This document shows positions 39,731 to 47,309 of a stretch of 64,000 nucleotides of DNA, piece after piece. The position numbers were made by a program, and so were the translations under genes. Source of the DNA: Pseudomonas frederiksbergensis (GTDB lineage: Bacteria; Pseudomonadota; Gammaproteobacteria; Pseudomonadales; Pseudomonadaceae); NCBI RefSeq assembly GCF_001952935.1, contig NZ_CP018319.1, positions 1,291,501-1,355,500 on the forward strand. Reading direction: 5' to 3'. Position 1 is the first letter of the stretch. Each line of letters opens with the position of its first letter. The notes beneath the pieces were generated by a model that made no database searches, had not been told where the DNA came from, and saw only the letters and a program-made list of their open reading frames with translations.

Positions 39731-41182
39731 ATGATTCCGGTGATCTTGTCAGGTGGTAGCGGCTCACGTCTTTGGCCGCTTTCGCGCAAGCAATTCCCCA
39801 AGCAATTCCTCGCCCTGACCGGCGAACACACGCTGTTCCAGCAAACCCTGGAGCGCCTGGTGTTCGATGGCATGGACACCCCGATCGTGGTCTGCAACAA
39901 GGACCACCGCTTCATCGTCAACGAGCAACTGAGTGCCCGTAACCTGGACACCCAGCGCATCCTGATGGAACCGTTTGGCCGCAACACCGCACCAGCCGTG
40001 GCCTTGACCGCACTGATGCTGGTCAACGAAGGTCGCGACGAATTGATGTTGGTGCTGCCAGCCGACCACGTGCTGGAAGACCAGAAAGCCCTGCAACGCG
40101 CGCTGGCCCTGGCCACCGTCGCTGCCGAAAACGGCGAAATGGTGCTGTTCGGCGTCCCGGCCACCAAACCGGAAACCGGCTATGGCTACATCAAGTCGAC
40201 CAATGACTCGCTGCTGCCAGAAGGCGTCAGCCGCGTTTCGCATTTCGTCGAAAAACCGGACGTGAAACGCGCCACCGAGTTCGTCGAGTCCGGCGGTTAC
40301 TTCTGGAACAGCGGCATGTTCCTGTTCCGCGCCAGCCGTTTCCTCGAAGAGCTGAAAAAACACGATCCGGACATCTACGACACCTGCGTGCTGACCCTGG
40401 AACGCAGCGTACAAGATGCCGACACCGTCGACCTCGACGCCGCCACCTTCGCTTGCTGCCCGGACAATTCCATCGACTACTCGGTGATGGAAAAAACCCA
40501 ACGCGCCTGCGTTGTACCGCTGACTGCGGGCTGGAGCGATGTCGGCTGCTGGTCGTCGCTGTGGGAAGTGAATGAAAAAGACGCCAACGGCAACGTCACC
40601 AAAGGCGATGTGATCATCCAGGACAGCAAAAACTGCATGATCCACGGCAACGGCAAACTGGTGTCGGTGATCGGCCTGGAAAACATCGTGGTCGTCGAAA
40701 CCAAGGACGCCATGATGATCGCCCACAAGGACAAGGTCCAAGGCGTGAAACAAATGGTCAATACCCTCAACGAACTGGGCCGCAGCGAAACCCAGAACCA
40801 TTGCGAAGTCTATCGTCCGTGGGGTTCCTACGACTCGGTGGACATGGGCGGTCGCTTCCAGGTCAAGCGCATCTCGGTCAAGCCGGGCGCGTGCCTGTCG
40901 CTACAAATGCATCACCACCGCGCCGAACACTGGATCGTGGTCAGCGGCACAGCTGAAGTGACCTGCGACGAAAACGTGTTCCTGCTCACTGAAAACCAGT
41001 CGACCTACATCCCGATCGCCTCGGTCCACCGCTTGCGCAACCCGGGCAAGATCCCGCTGGAAATCATCGAAGTGCAATCCGGCAGCTACCTGGGCGAAGA
41101 CGATATCGAGCGGTTTGAAGATATCTACGGTCGCTCCAACCCGATCGAACGCGGCGTATCGGTGAAAACCATCGCGCAGTAA
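39731..41182 (+). CDS. algA: Mannose-1-phosphate guanylyltransferase / mannose-6-phosphate isomerase
   Basis: 483 residues, bifunctional. N-terminal nucleotidyltransferase with LSGGSGSRLWPLSRKQFPKQ (residues 4-23) and FVEKPD; C-terminal cupin isomerase with QMHHHRAEHWIVVSG and the zinc-ligand His in SVHRLRN. It acts twice around AlgC (not in this window) to make GDP-mannose for AlgD. AAGGAG precedes the ATG. The last gene of the operon; a 213-bp gap with a REPIN separates it from algF, so an extra promoter is possible. Confidence 0.97.
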   Translation: MIPVILSGGSGSRLWPLSRKQFPKQFLALTGEHTLFQQTLERLVFDGMDTPIVVCNKDHRFIVNEQLSARNLDTQRILMEPFGRNTAPAVALTALMLVNEGRDELMLVLPADHVLEDQKALQRALALATVAAENGEMVLFGVPATKPETGYGYIKSTNDSLLPEGVSRVSHFVEKPDVKRATEFVESGGYFWNSGMFLFRASRFLEELKKHDPDIYDTCVLTLERSVQDADTVDLDAATFACCPDNSIDYSVMEKTQRACVVPLTAGWSDVGCWSSLWEVNEKDANGNVTKGDVIIQDSKNCMIHGNGKLVSVIGLENIVVVETKDAMMIAHKDKVQGVKQMVNTLNELGRSETQNHCEVYRPWGSYDSVDMGGRFQVKRISVKPGACLSLQMHHHRAEHWIVVSGTAEVTCDENVFLLTENQSTYIPIASVHRLRNPGKIPLEIIEVQSGSYLGEDDIERFEDIYGRSNPIERGVSVKTIAQ

Positions 41183-41200
41183 GCGTTCAGCAAAACAAGA

Positions 41201-41262
41201 AGCCCTCGTCCAGCCCGCTGCGTTTTCCCTATCCGCAGCGGGTTGGGTGGGGGCTTTTTTTT
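41201..41262. terminator. Terminator of the alginate operon, shared with the RHS gene
   Basis: A long stem, AGCCCGCTGCG with CGCAGCGGGTT inside an outer AGCCC/GGGCT pair, is followed by eight T. The T-run contains the stop codon of the convergent RHS gene, so both transcripts end here. Confidence 0.88.
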
Positions 41263-44125
41263 ATCCATTGACCCGTTTATTCGCCGTAACCACCTGCTTG
41301 GCCATGGTCTTTCTGATCTTCGTCTGTGAATAAACGGAAACAGCAGCGTTCGAGCGACTGAACAAACCTGTTTTGCCCGGCGCGTAGCGTTCGATACTGC
41401 TCGACCCTTGAATAGTCTGATAGTGAATATTCCAGACCTGTTGTTTTCGATCGTATTTCATAAAGGCGAAGCCGGTTGTGACTTGTTCCTGTTGGCCTTG
41501 CTCGTTCGAGGCATATCCGTAGTCCTGAAACTCCATCGCCGCGCTGAGCCCCATCCCATGCTCCCCAGAAGAAAGTTCATTGTATTGCGCGTTCTCCTTC
41601 GAACCCTCCACGTGTCGAACGCGAAGCACGTTGTCGTTTAGTTGATCCACCGTCAGGGAACAACCACTGAAACCTGGCGTGAAAACATGATCAGGATCGG
41701 TTCCCGTGGGTTTTAGAGGTATATCAACATAACCGCCCTGAGGAGCCCAGAAACCTGATACCGCATTGTCTTTGTCAGGTATCTCGCCTTTCGGAATATC
41801 GACGATTCTTAATGCATTGAACGCCCCTTTGCTCTCTCCTGAATAAGTGAGTTTATCCATTGTGAAGATAAACTCGCTCCCGCCACTTTTTTTGTTCACC
41901 CCTGAAACAGTAGTGCCCGAATAGCGACCGGGGACCGGGTCCAGGAACTTGGTGCTAACCTCCACCCGGCTAAACTCGCCTATCCCCAGAGCGTTATGAA
42001 TGTTGGTCGGTTTACCGGTCGCCGGCACACTCAATTTTGGTTTGCCGCTATCGATATGTCGCGCGCCCGGAATATCGCGCGCAGCGCCCGCTGCAATGAC
42101 CGGCTCCCACAATCCGTTGGCCAGCTTTTGTCGCGTGATGGCTCCATCATCATCAATAAAGGTAACCGGGTTGTTCAGGGCCATCCGATACAGATTGAGC
42201 CCATCGATTGCCCCGGCAGGATCCGGATTCAGCCAACGCTGCAACCAGGGTATGTAGTACCGAAACCCATAGTAATAAAGCCCCGTCGCATCCCGTTCCT
42301 TGCCCGAATAGCGAATGGTTTTGTAATCCCCATCGGTGTCGTTCGGGCCGGCAGACCAGGCTGTTGTACCAAACGGATGATACGTTTCCCGGCTGATGAT
42401 GCGCGCATCGTCAGCGAGCTCCAGGGTGCAGGAGTTCAGATGATCCACCAGGCTGTAACGGTACTGATCGTTGCTCACGCCGGACGGCGGATCGGTCTCC
42501 CAGTGCAGGACTCGCACGCTGTTGAGCCCGGCCTGCGCGGTGATGACCTGTAGCACCTTCCCAGTGCCACTGTCGGTGCGCAGTTCAAGTCCCGGCAAGT
42601 AACGCACTTCAGCCACCAAGGTTCGGATATTGGTTTGCAACGAGCGGATTTTTCGCACGCGCTGACCACCGCCATCGTAGACATAGGACTCTTGATCATT
42701 GAGCCCCGACTCTCGTTCCACCGGGCTGATCGATTGCAACTGGTTCCGCAGGTCCCACGTCAAAAACCGTCCCTGATCCAGCTCCAGACAATTGCCCTTG
42801 GCATCGAACGCAGCAGCGATTTCCTCTTCGGTGGGCGGTACGCCGTTGCGCCAGGGCAAACAGCGGTTGCTGTACCGCGCCGCCTTCAATTCACGCCCCG
42901 GATTTTGCGCCCCGACGTGCGTCAGCTTCAGCAGGTTGCCGCTCTCGTCGTAACTGTAGGTCTGGTGATAGTTGCTGACCGCCGCCGAGTCAGCCCGCCC
43001 CACGGATTCCGGTCCCTGGTTAGGGCCGCCCGCCTCCCAGCCAGAAGCCTCGATCAATTGGTAAAGGCTGTCGTAGCTGAAGCGACTGATGGGCTCGATG
43101 CGCTGGTTGGCGAAGTAACGCACCGGCAGTGCCTTGTCCTTAATGCTGAGGACGTTGCCCATTCGGTCATAGTCGTAGATCAGATGCTGCAACCACCGGT
43201 CACTCGCGTCCTGTGCCCGGCGCTCCCTCAACAAACCGTCTTCAGCGCTATAAAGAAGGGTTGTTTGCACCGCGTTGCCGGCAGTTTCGTGCGTCACCTG
43301 CCCCTCGGCGTTGTACTGAATTTCTTTGACCAGCGTTTGCCAGGTAGTCAGCCCTTGAAGTTGCAGACGCGTCTCACGCAAGCGACCGTCAAGGGTCAGG
43401 CTGAAGACCTGGCGGTTGCCCTTGGCATCGACCTGTTCCAGCACATCCTTCAGCGGACCGAAGCTCCACGTCGAAACGGCACCGTCCCCCGGCTCAAGCA
43501 GCCGCTGGCGATCGGCTTCCAGCTCCGGCCAATCAGGTGCAACAGGGTCCAGGGTGAAGTGACGGACTTGCTTCACGCATTGACCGGTGATTGAAAACGC
43601 CTCGAACAGCACCGTCCCGGCGGGGTCGTCATGACGGATCAACTGCCCGCATTGATTCCAGACGTCATCATCGGGACCACCATAAGTCATGCGTTCAACC
43701 GCCTTTCGCGGCTCGGTCGTGCCTTGCTCGAACACCACTAATGGACGAAGCAAGTCATCGTATTCGACCTCACGTCCGGCACCTCGGCTGTCCCACCCCT
43801 GCAATACCTCATTGCCCAGGCCTGGCAAATTGAGCTGCCAACCGGCATCGACGCTGTCAGTGAACAGCGCGTTACCCGCCAGCGAAAACACCGTCGTGAG
43901 GTTGGCGCGCCTCAGCGGCTCTTCTATTGGCAGCGCCCAAAGCCGTGGATCCCACTGTTCAACCGCACGTCCTGCGGCATCGTAAAAGGTGCGATTGATG
44001 CGGGCCTGAGTGGGATCACCTTCGACCTCGCGCCAATAATCAACCGAACGGATCGGCAGACCACGCGGGTCGACAACGGACAATCCGGGTGTTTTGTGGT
44101 GCATTCCCATCGTCGAGGCCTGCAT
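41261..44125 (-). CDS. RHS/TccC-like toxin with CNF-like C-terminal domain
   Basis: 954 residues. The N-terminus (KTPGLSVVDPRGLPIRSVDY) and the following roughly 550 residues match TccC/RHS proteins with YD repeats (SRFSYDSLYQ, SYVYDGGGQR, RYSLVDHLNS). The RHS-associated core at about 560-655 includes YYYGFRYY and LNPDPAGAIDGLNLYRM, after which cocoon-forming proteins cleave off their toxin. The variable tail (about 661-954) has C822 in GFSGCSL and H838 16 residues later, like the LSGC...H catalytic pair of CNF-type Rho deamidases. No TcA/TcB partner or immunity gene is adjacent. AGGGA lies ten bases before the ATG; in-frame ATGs follow at residues 6 and 8. Confidence 0.85.
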   Translation of the reverse strand: MQASTMGMHHKTPGLSVVDPRGLPIRSVDYWREVEGDPTQARINRTFYDAAGRAVEQWDPRLWALPIEEPLRRANLTTVFSLAGNALFTDSVDAGWQLNLPGLGNEVLQGWDSRGAGREVEYDDLLRPLVVFEQGTTEPRKAVERMTYGGPDDDVWNQCGQLIRHDDPAGTVLFEAFSITGQCVKQVRHFTLDPVAPDWPELEADRQRLLEPGDGAVSTWSFGPLKDVLEQVDAKGNRQVFSLTLDGRLRETRLQLQGLTTWQTLVKEIQYNAEGQVTHETAGNAVQTTLLYSAEDGLLRERRAQDASDRWLQHLIYDYDRMGNVLSIKDKALPVRYFANQRIEPISRFSYDSLYQLIEASGWEAGGPNQGPESVGRADSAAVSNYHQTYSYDESGNLLKLTHVGAQNPGRELKAARYSNRCLPWRNGVPPTEEEIAAAFDAKGNCLELDQGRFLTWDLRNQLQSISPVERESGLNDQESYVYDGGGQRVRKIRSLQTNIRTLVAEVRYLPGLELRTDSGTGKVLQVITAQAGLNSVRVLHWETDPPSGVSNDQYRYSLVDHLNSCTLELADDARIISRETYHPFGTTAWSAGPNDTDGDYKTIRYSGKERDATGLYYYGFRYYIPWLQRWLNPDPAGAIDGLNLYRMALNNPVTFIDDDGAITRQKLANGLWEPVIAAGAARDIPGARHIDSGKPKLSVPATGKPTNIHNALGIGEFSRVEVSTKFLDPVPGRYSGTTVSGVNKKSGGSEFIFTMDKLTYSGESKGAFNALRIVDIPKGEIPDKDNAVSGFWAPQGGYVDIPLKPTGTDPDHVFTPGFSGCSLTVDQLNDNVLRVRHVEGSKENAQYNELSSGEHGMGLSAAMEFQDYGYASNEQGQQEQVTTGFAFMKYDRKQQVWNIHYQTIQGSSSIERYAPGKTGLFSRSNAAVSVYSQTKIRKTMAKQVVTANKRVNG

Positions 44126-44292
44126 ATCAGTAGCGTCCCTGTTTGCCAGCAGTCATCTAACCGTTCGCGAACATTGCAGGCTACTGTCAGAAATTACAGT
44201 ACCGACCAACGGCAACAGACCTTGTTCGACGAATGTCCATTCCTGCAACCCTTCGGTAGGATGGTGGTCATGAGTTCAAGGAGCGTTCAAAC

Positions 44293-44757
44293 ATGTTCAT
44301 CGGCGTCCTGCTGGTTATCACCTGGCTGATTTTGTTGCTGCGCTACCCGACCAAGGCGCTGCCGGTCTCCGTGGCGGCGGCCATCGGATTGGGTGTGGTG
44401 GCCATGTGGGTGATCTGGATGGACAACCGCGAGGTCAAGCAACTGGCGCGCCTGGAGTTGCGCATCGCCTACGCACCCGAACGCTGCCCGGCGGACCGGC
44501 CGTTGCATCTGACAATGAACAACGGCAACGACGTGCCGCTGACCGAGTTACGCTGGCGCGTCGCCGCGTATGCGCCGGGCGATACGGTCAACCTGGCCGA
44601 CAATCAATACGCCGCCCCGCGCTATCGTGGCCCCGGCGAATTGCAGGCTGGCGCCAACTGGGAAGACTGTTTGCCGATGCCGCCGCTGCGCCCTGGCTAT
44701 CGCCCGCAAACACTGGAGTTTCGCGCCGAGCGTTTGCAGGGTAGTTTCTCCGACTAA
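44293..44757 (+). CDS. Small inner-membrane protein of unknown function
   Basis: 154 residues: two N-terminal helices (about 3-18 and 24-43) and a roughly 110-residue soluble domain with three prolines-rich loops and two cysteines (C60, C122), likely periplasmic. Not a transporter by sequence, although relatives are sometimes labelled so. AAGGAGCG is before the ATG. Divergent from the RHS gene and 30 bp before the dehydrogenase gene, so probably co-transcribed with it. Confidence 0.7.
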   Translation: MFIGVLLVITWLILLLRYPTKALPVSVAAAIGLGVVAMWVIWMDNREVKQLARLELRIAYAPERCPADRPLHLTMNNGNDVPLTELRWRVAAYAPGDTVNLADNQYAAPRYRGPGELQAGANWEDCLPMPPLRPGYRPQTLEFRAERLQGSFSD

Positions 44758-44787
44758 TTCTCTTTCTCTTTGCACAAGGACCGCGCC

Positions 44788-45612
44788 ATGCCCGTTGCGT
44801 TGATTACCGGTTGTTCCAGCGGCATTGGCCGCGCCCTCGCTGATGTTTTCAAAAATGCCGGATACGACGTCTGGGCCAGTGCTCGTAAGGCTGAAGACGT
44901 GGCGGCGCTGGCCGCTGCCGGTTTTACCGCCGTGCAACTGGACGTCAACGACGGCGCTGCACTCGAACACTTGAGCGAGCGCATCAACCAGCAACATGGC
45001 GGCCTCGATGTGCTGATCAACAATGCCGGTTACGGCGCCATGGGGCCGTTGCTCGACGGCGGTGTGCCGGCCATGCAGCGGCAATTCGAAACCAATGTGT
45101 TCGCCATCGTCGGTGTCACCCGCGCCCTGTTCCCGGTGCTGCGTCGTGCCAAGGGCCTGGTGGTGAACATCGGCAGCGTGTCCGGGGTTCTGGTCACGCC
45201 ATTCGCCGGCGCCTACTGCGCCTCGAAAGCGGCAGTGCATGCCTTGACCGATGCCTTGCGCATGGAACTGGCGCCGTTTGGCGTGCGGGTCATGGAAGTC
45301 CAGCCGGGTGCCATCGCCTCGAGTTTTGCCAAGAATGCCGGCCATGAGGCGGAGCAGCTGATTACCGAACAATCGCCGTGGTTTCCGCTGCGTGACGGCA
45401 TTCGCGCACGGGCCAAGGCCTCTCAGGACAACCCGACCCCGGCCAGTGAATTTGCCGCCGGTTTGCTCAAGGCCGTGCAGCAGAGCAAGCCACCGCGACT
45501 GATTCGTCTGGGCAATGGCAGTCGGGCGTTACCGTTGCTGGCGGGGTTGTTGCCTAAAGGGCTGCTGGAGGCGGGGTTGATGAAGCGGTTCGGGTTGCGC
45601 GGGCAACTCTGA
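44788..45612 (+). CDS. Short-chain dehydrogenase/reductase
   Basis: 274 residues. Classical SDR: NAD(P)-binding TGCSSGIGRAL near the start, NNAGYG, catalytic Ser in IGSVSG and YxxxK in YCASK. A basic patch after the first strand is lacking, so cofactor preference is uncertain. The start at 44788 has AAGGA eight bases before it; an in-frame TTG at 44770 is less likely. Substrate unknown. Confidence 0.85.
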   Translation: MPVALITGCSSGIGRALADVFKNAGYDVWASARKAEDVAALAAAGFTAVQLDVNDGAALEHLSERINQQHGGLDVLINNAGYGAMGPLLDGGVPAMQRQFETNVFAIVGVTRALFPVLRRAKGLVVNIGSVSGVLVTPFAGAYCASKAAVHALTDALRMELAPFGVRVMEVQPGAIASSFAKNAGHEAEQLITEQSPWFPLRDGIRARAKASQDNPTPASEFAAGLLKAVQQSKPPRLIRLGNGSRALPLLAGLLPKGLLEAGLMKRFGLRGQL

Positions 45613-45621
45613 GACCGAGTC

Positions 45622-45653
45622 GACGCCATCGCGAGCAGGCTCGCGATGGCGTC
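45622..45653. repeat. Perfect hairpin derived from a family-B REP
   Basis: GACGCCATCGCGAG and its exact complement (14-bp arms) around CAGG. The preceding GACCGAGTCG is shared with the larger inverted repeat at 46108-46228. Confidence 0.85.
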
Positions 45654-45687
45654 AGAACCCACGCAGAAAATTCCAGGAAACACTTCC

Positions 45688-46086
45688 ATGACCGACTACA
45701 CCGAATACTTCGACGAAGTGATCCAGGCCCACGTCGCCATCGAGCAATGGCTGGCCGAGGAACAGGATGAGCCGGTGCTTGAACAATTGCTGATGCGTTT
45801 TTCGCCACAGTTTTCCATGGTCTCGCCGTTGGGCCGGGTGCTGGATTTCGACGCGTTGAGTGAGCTGTTTTTGATGGCGGGCGGGAAGAAGCTCGGGTTC
45901 AGAATTGAGCTCAGTGAGTTGCGCGGCATTGCTTTGTAGGACGGTGGTGCAACGGTGAGTTATCGCGAGCAACAGACGGATGCAACCGGTCTGCATTCTG
46001 ACCGGCGTTCGACCGTGGTGTTTGAGAAGCAGGCCGATGGCAAGGTGGTTTGGCGGCACTTGCATGAGACGTTTTGCAAGGCCTGA
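45688..46086 (+). pseudogene. DUF4440-like (NTF2-fold) gene interrupted by an amber codon
   Basis: The frame starts at the ATG at 45688 (AGGAAA upstream), reads 83 codons, meets TAG at 45937-45939, then continues in the same frame for 48 codons to TGA at 46084-46086. The second part (DGGATVSYREQQ ... VVWRHLHETF) reads like the missing C-terminal half of a SnoaL/DUF4440 protein, so the intact gene would encode about 132 residues. Homologues tend to have Trp before DGG, so a TGG-to-TAG change is likely. Either a pseudogene or a truncated 83-residue product. Confidence 0.75.
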
Positions 46087-46107
46087 ACTGCCGCTATCTG
46101 TCAGTGG

Positions 46108-46228
46108 GACCGAGTCGCCTTCATCGCGAGCAGGCTCACTCCCACAAGGGGTGGCGTCGTTCACAAAATCTGCATTCGAACTCGGTCAATGTGGGAGTGA
46201 GCCTGCTCGCGATGAAGGCGACTCGGTC
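46108..46228. repeat. 39-bp perfect inverted repeat (family-B REPIN)
   Basis: Arms 46108-46146 and 46190-46228 are exact reverse complements over 39 bp with a 43-bp spacer, longer and cleaner than any other copy in the window, suggesting a recent arrival. It lies 6 bp after the end of the hlyD-like gene (convergent). Confidence 0.92.
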
Positions 46229-46234
46229 TTACAG

Positions 46235-47083
46235 TCAGTTAACCACAACGGTGCAAGTAATCCCCGCCGCCAACAGCACCCCCTCCGGCACTTCATCTAT
46301 GTGAATCCGCACCGGCACCCGTTGCGCCAGACGCACCCAGTTAAAGGTCGGGTTCACATCGGCAATCAGCTCGCGACTTTCCGGGTTATCACGGTCGTAG
46401 ATACCGCGAGAAATACTTTCCACATGCCCCTTCAACACTTCCCCGCTCATCAGTTGCATGTCGGCTTTATCGCCGACCCGCACGTGGGGCAATTTGGTTT
46501 CTTCGAAGAAGCCGTAGACCCAGAACGAGTTCATGTCGACCACGGCCATTTTCGCTTCGCCGATGCGCGCGTAGTCGCCGCGATGCACATTGAGGTTGGT
46601 CACATAACCGTCCACCGCTGCGCGGACTTCGGTGCGTTTGAGGTTCAGTTCGGCGGCTTCGAGCTGTGCCTGGGCATGCTGGTAATCGGCCAGGGCCGAG
46701 TCGGCGATGTTGCTGGCGTCGTCGCGGTTTTCCCTGGAGATCACTAGGTTGTCCATGTCGGCGCGGCGGTGAGCATTGACCTTGCGCATTTCCCAGGTCG
46801 ACTTGCGCGAGGCCACCAGCGCCTGCGCCTGCTTGACCGCGATGCGGTAGTGCTCGGGGTCGATCCGCATCAGCAAATCGCCCTTCTTCACCTGTTGGTT
46901 GTCGCGTACCGGCACGTCCACCACTTCCCCGGTGACGTCGGCGGCGACGTTGATGATGTCGGCGCGCACCCGGCCGTCGCGGGTCCATGGCGTGTCCATG
47001 TAATGCACCCATAGGGTCCGGCCGATCCACATCGCAAGGGCCAGCACCAATAGAGTCGCGAGCAGGCTGAAAAGCTTTTTCAT
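46235..47083 (-). CDS. HlyD-family membrane-fusion protein of an AaeA-like efflux pump
   Basis: 282 residues from the ATG at 47083. One N-terminal helix (about 2-22), then the WTRDGRVRADIINVAADVTGEV lipoyl-like half typical of AaeA/EmrA, a helical hairpin (about 90-150) and the second lipoyl and barrel parts (TEVRAAVDGYV). It bridges the inner-membrane FUSC pump and the outer-membrane channel. AAGG precedes the start. The third of three linked genes behind the channel gene. Confidence 0.88.
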   Translation of the reverse strand: MKKLFSLLATLLVLALAMWIGRTLWVHYMDTPWTRDGRVRADIINVAADVTGEVVDVPVRDNQQVKKGDLLMRIDPEHYRIAVKQAQALVASRKSTWEMRKVNAHRRADMDNLVISRENRDDASNIADSALADYQHAQAQLEAAELNLKRTEVRAAVDGYVTNLNVHRGDYARIGEAKMAVVDMNSFWVYGFFEETKLPHVRVGDKADMQLMSGEVLKGHVESISRGIYDRDNPESRELIADVNPTFNWVRLAQRVPVRIHIDEVPEGVLLAAGITCTVVVN

Positions 47084-47108
47084 CAAGGCCTTCTTCAGAG
47101 ATAGAAAG

Positions 47109-47309
47109 TCAGTGGTAGACAGTCAGCGCCAGGGCGCCGAACAGACAGGCAAACAGGCTCAGGCGCAGCAGCGCCGGGTGCCAGAAGAAGCGGTACAGAT
47201 CGAACCCGGACAGGAACCGGTCGAATGCCCAGGCCAGCGCCGCCGCGATGAAAAACATCAAGGTCATGGTCGGCATGTACACGCCGTGGAAGGCGATTTC
47301 ACGAGGCAT
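47109..47309 (-). CDS. DUF1656 small membrane protein (AaeX-like)
   Basis: 66 residues with two helices. The start at 47309 has AAAGGAC seven bases upstream and overlaps the FUSC gene end by 11 bp. The beginning MPREIAFHGVYMP is the DUF1656 signature. These proteins accompany AaeA/AaeB efflux systems; their exact role is not known. Confidence 0.88.
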   Translation of the reverse strand: MPREIAFHGVYMPTMTLMFFIAAALAWAFDRFLSGFDLYRFFWHPALLRLSLFACLFGALALTVYH

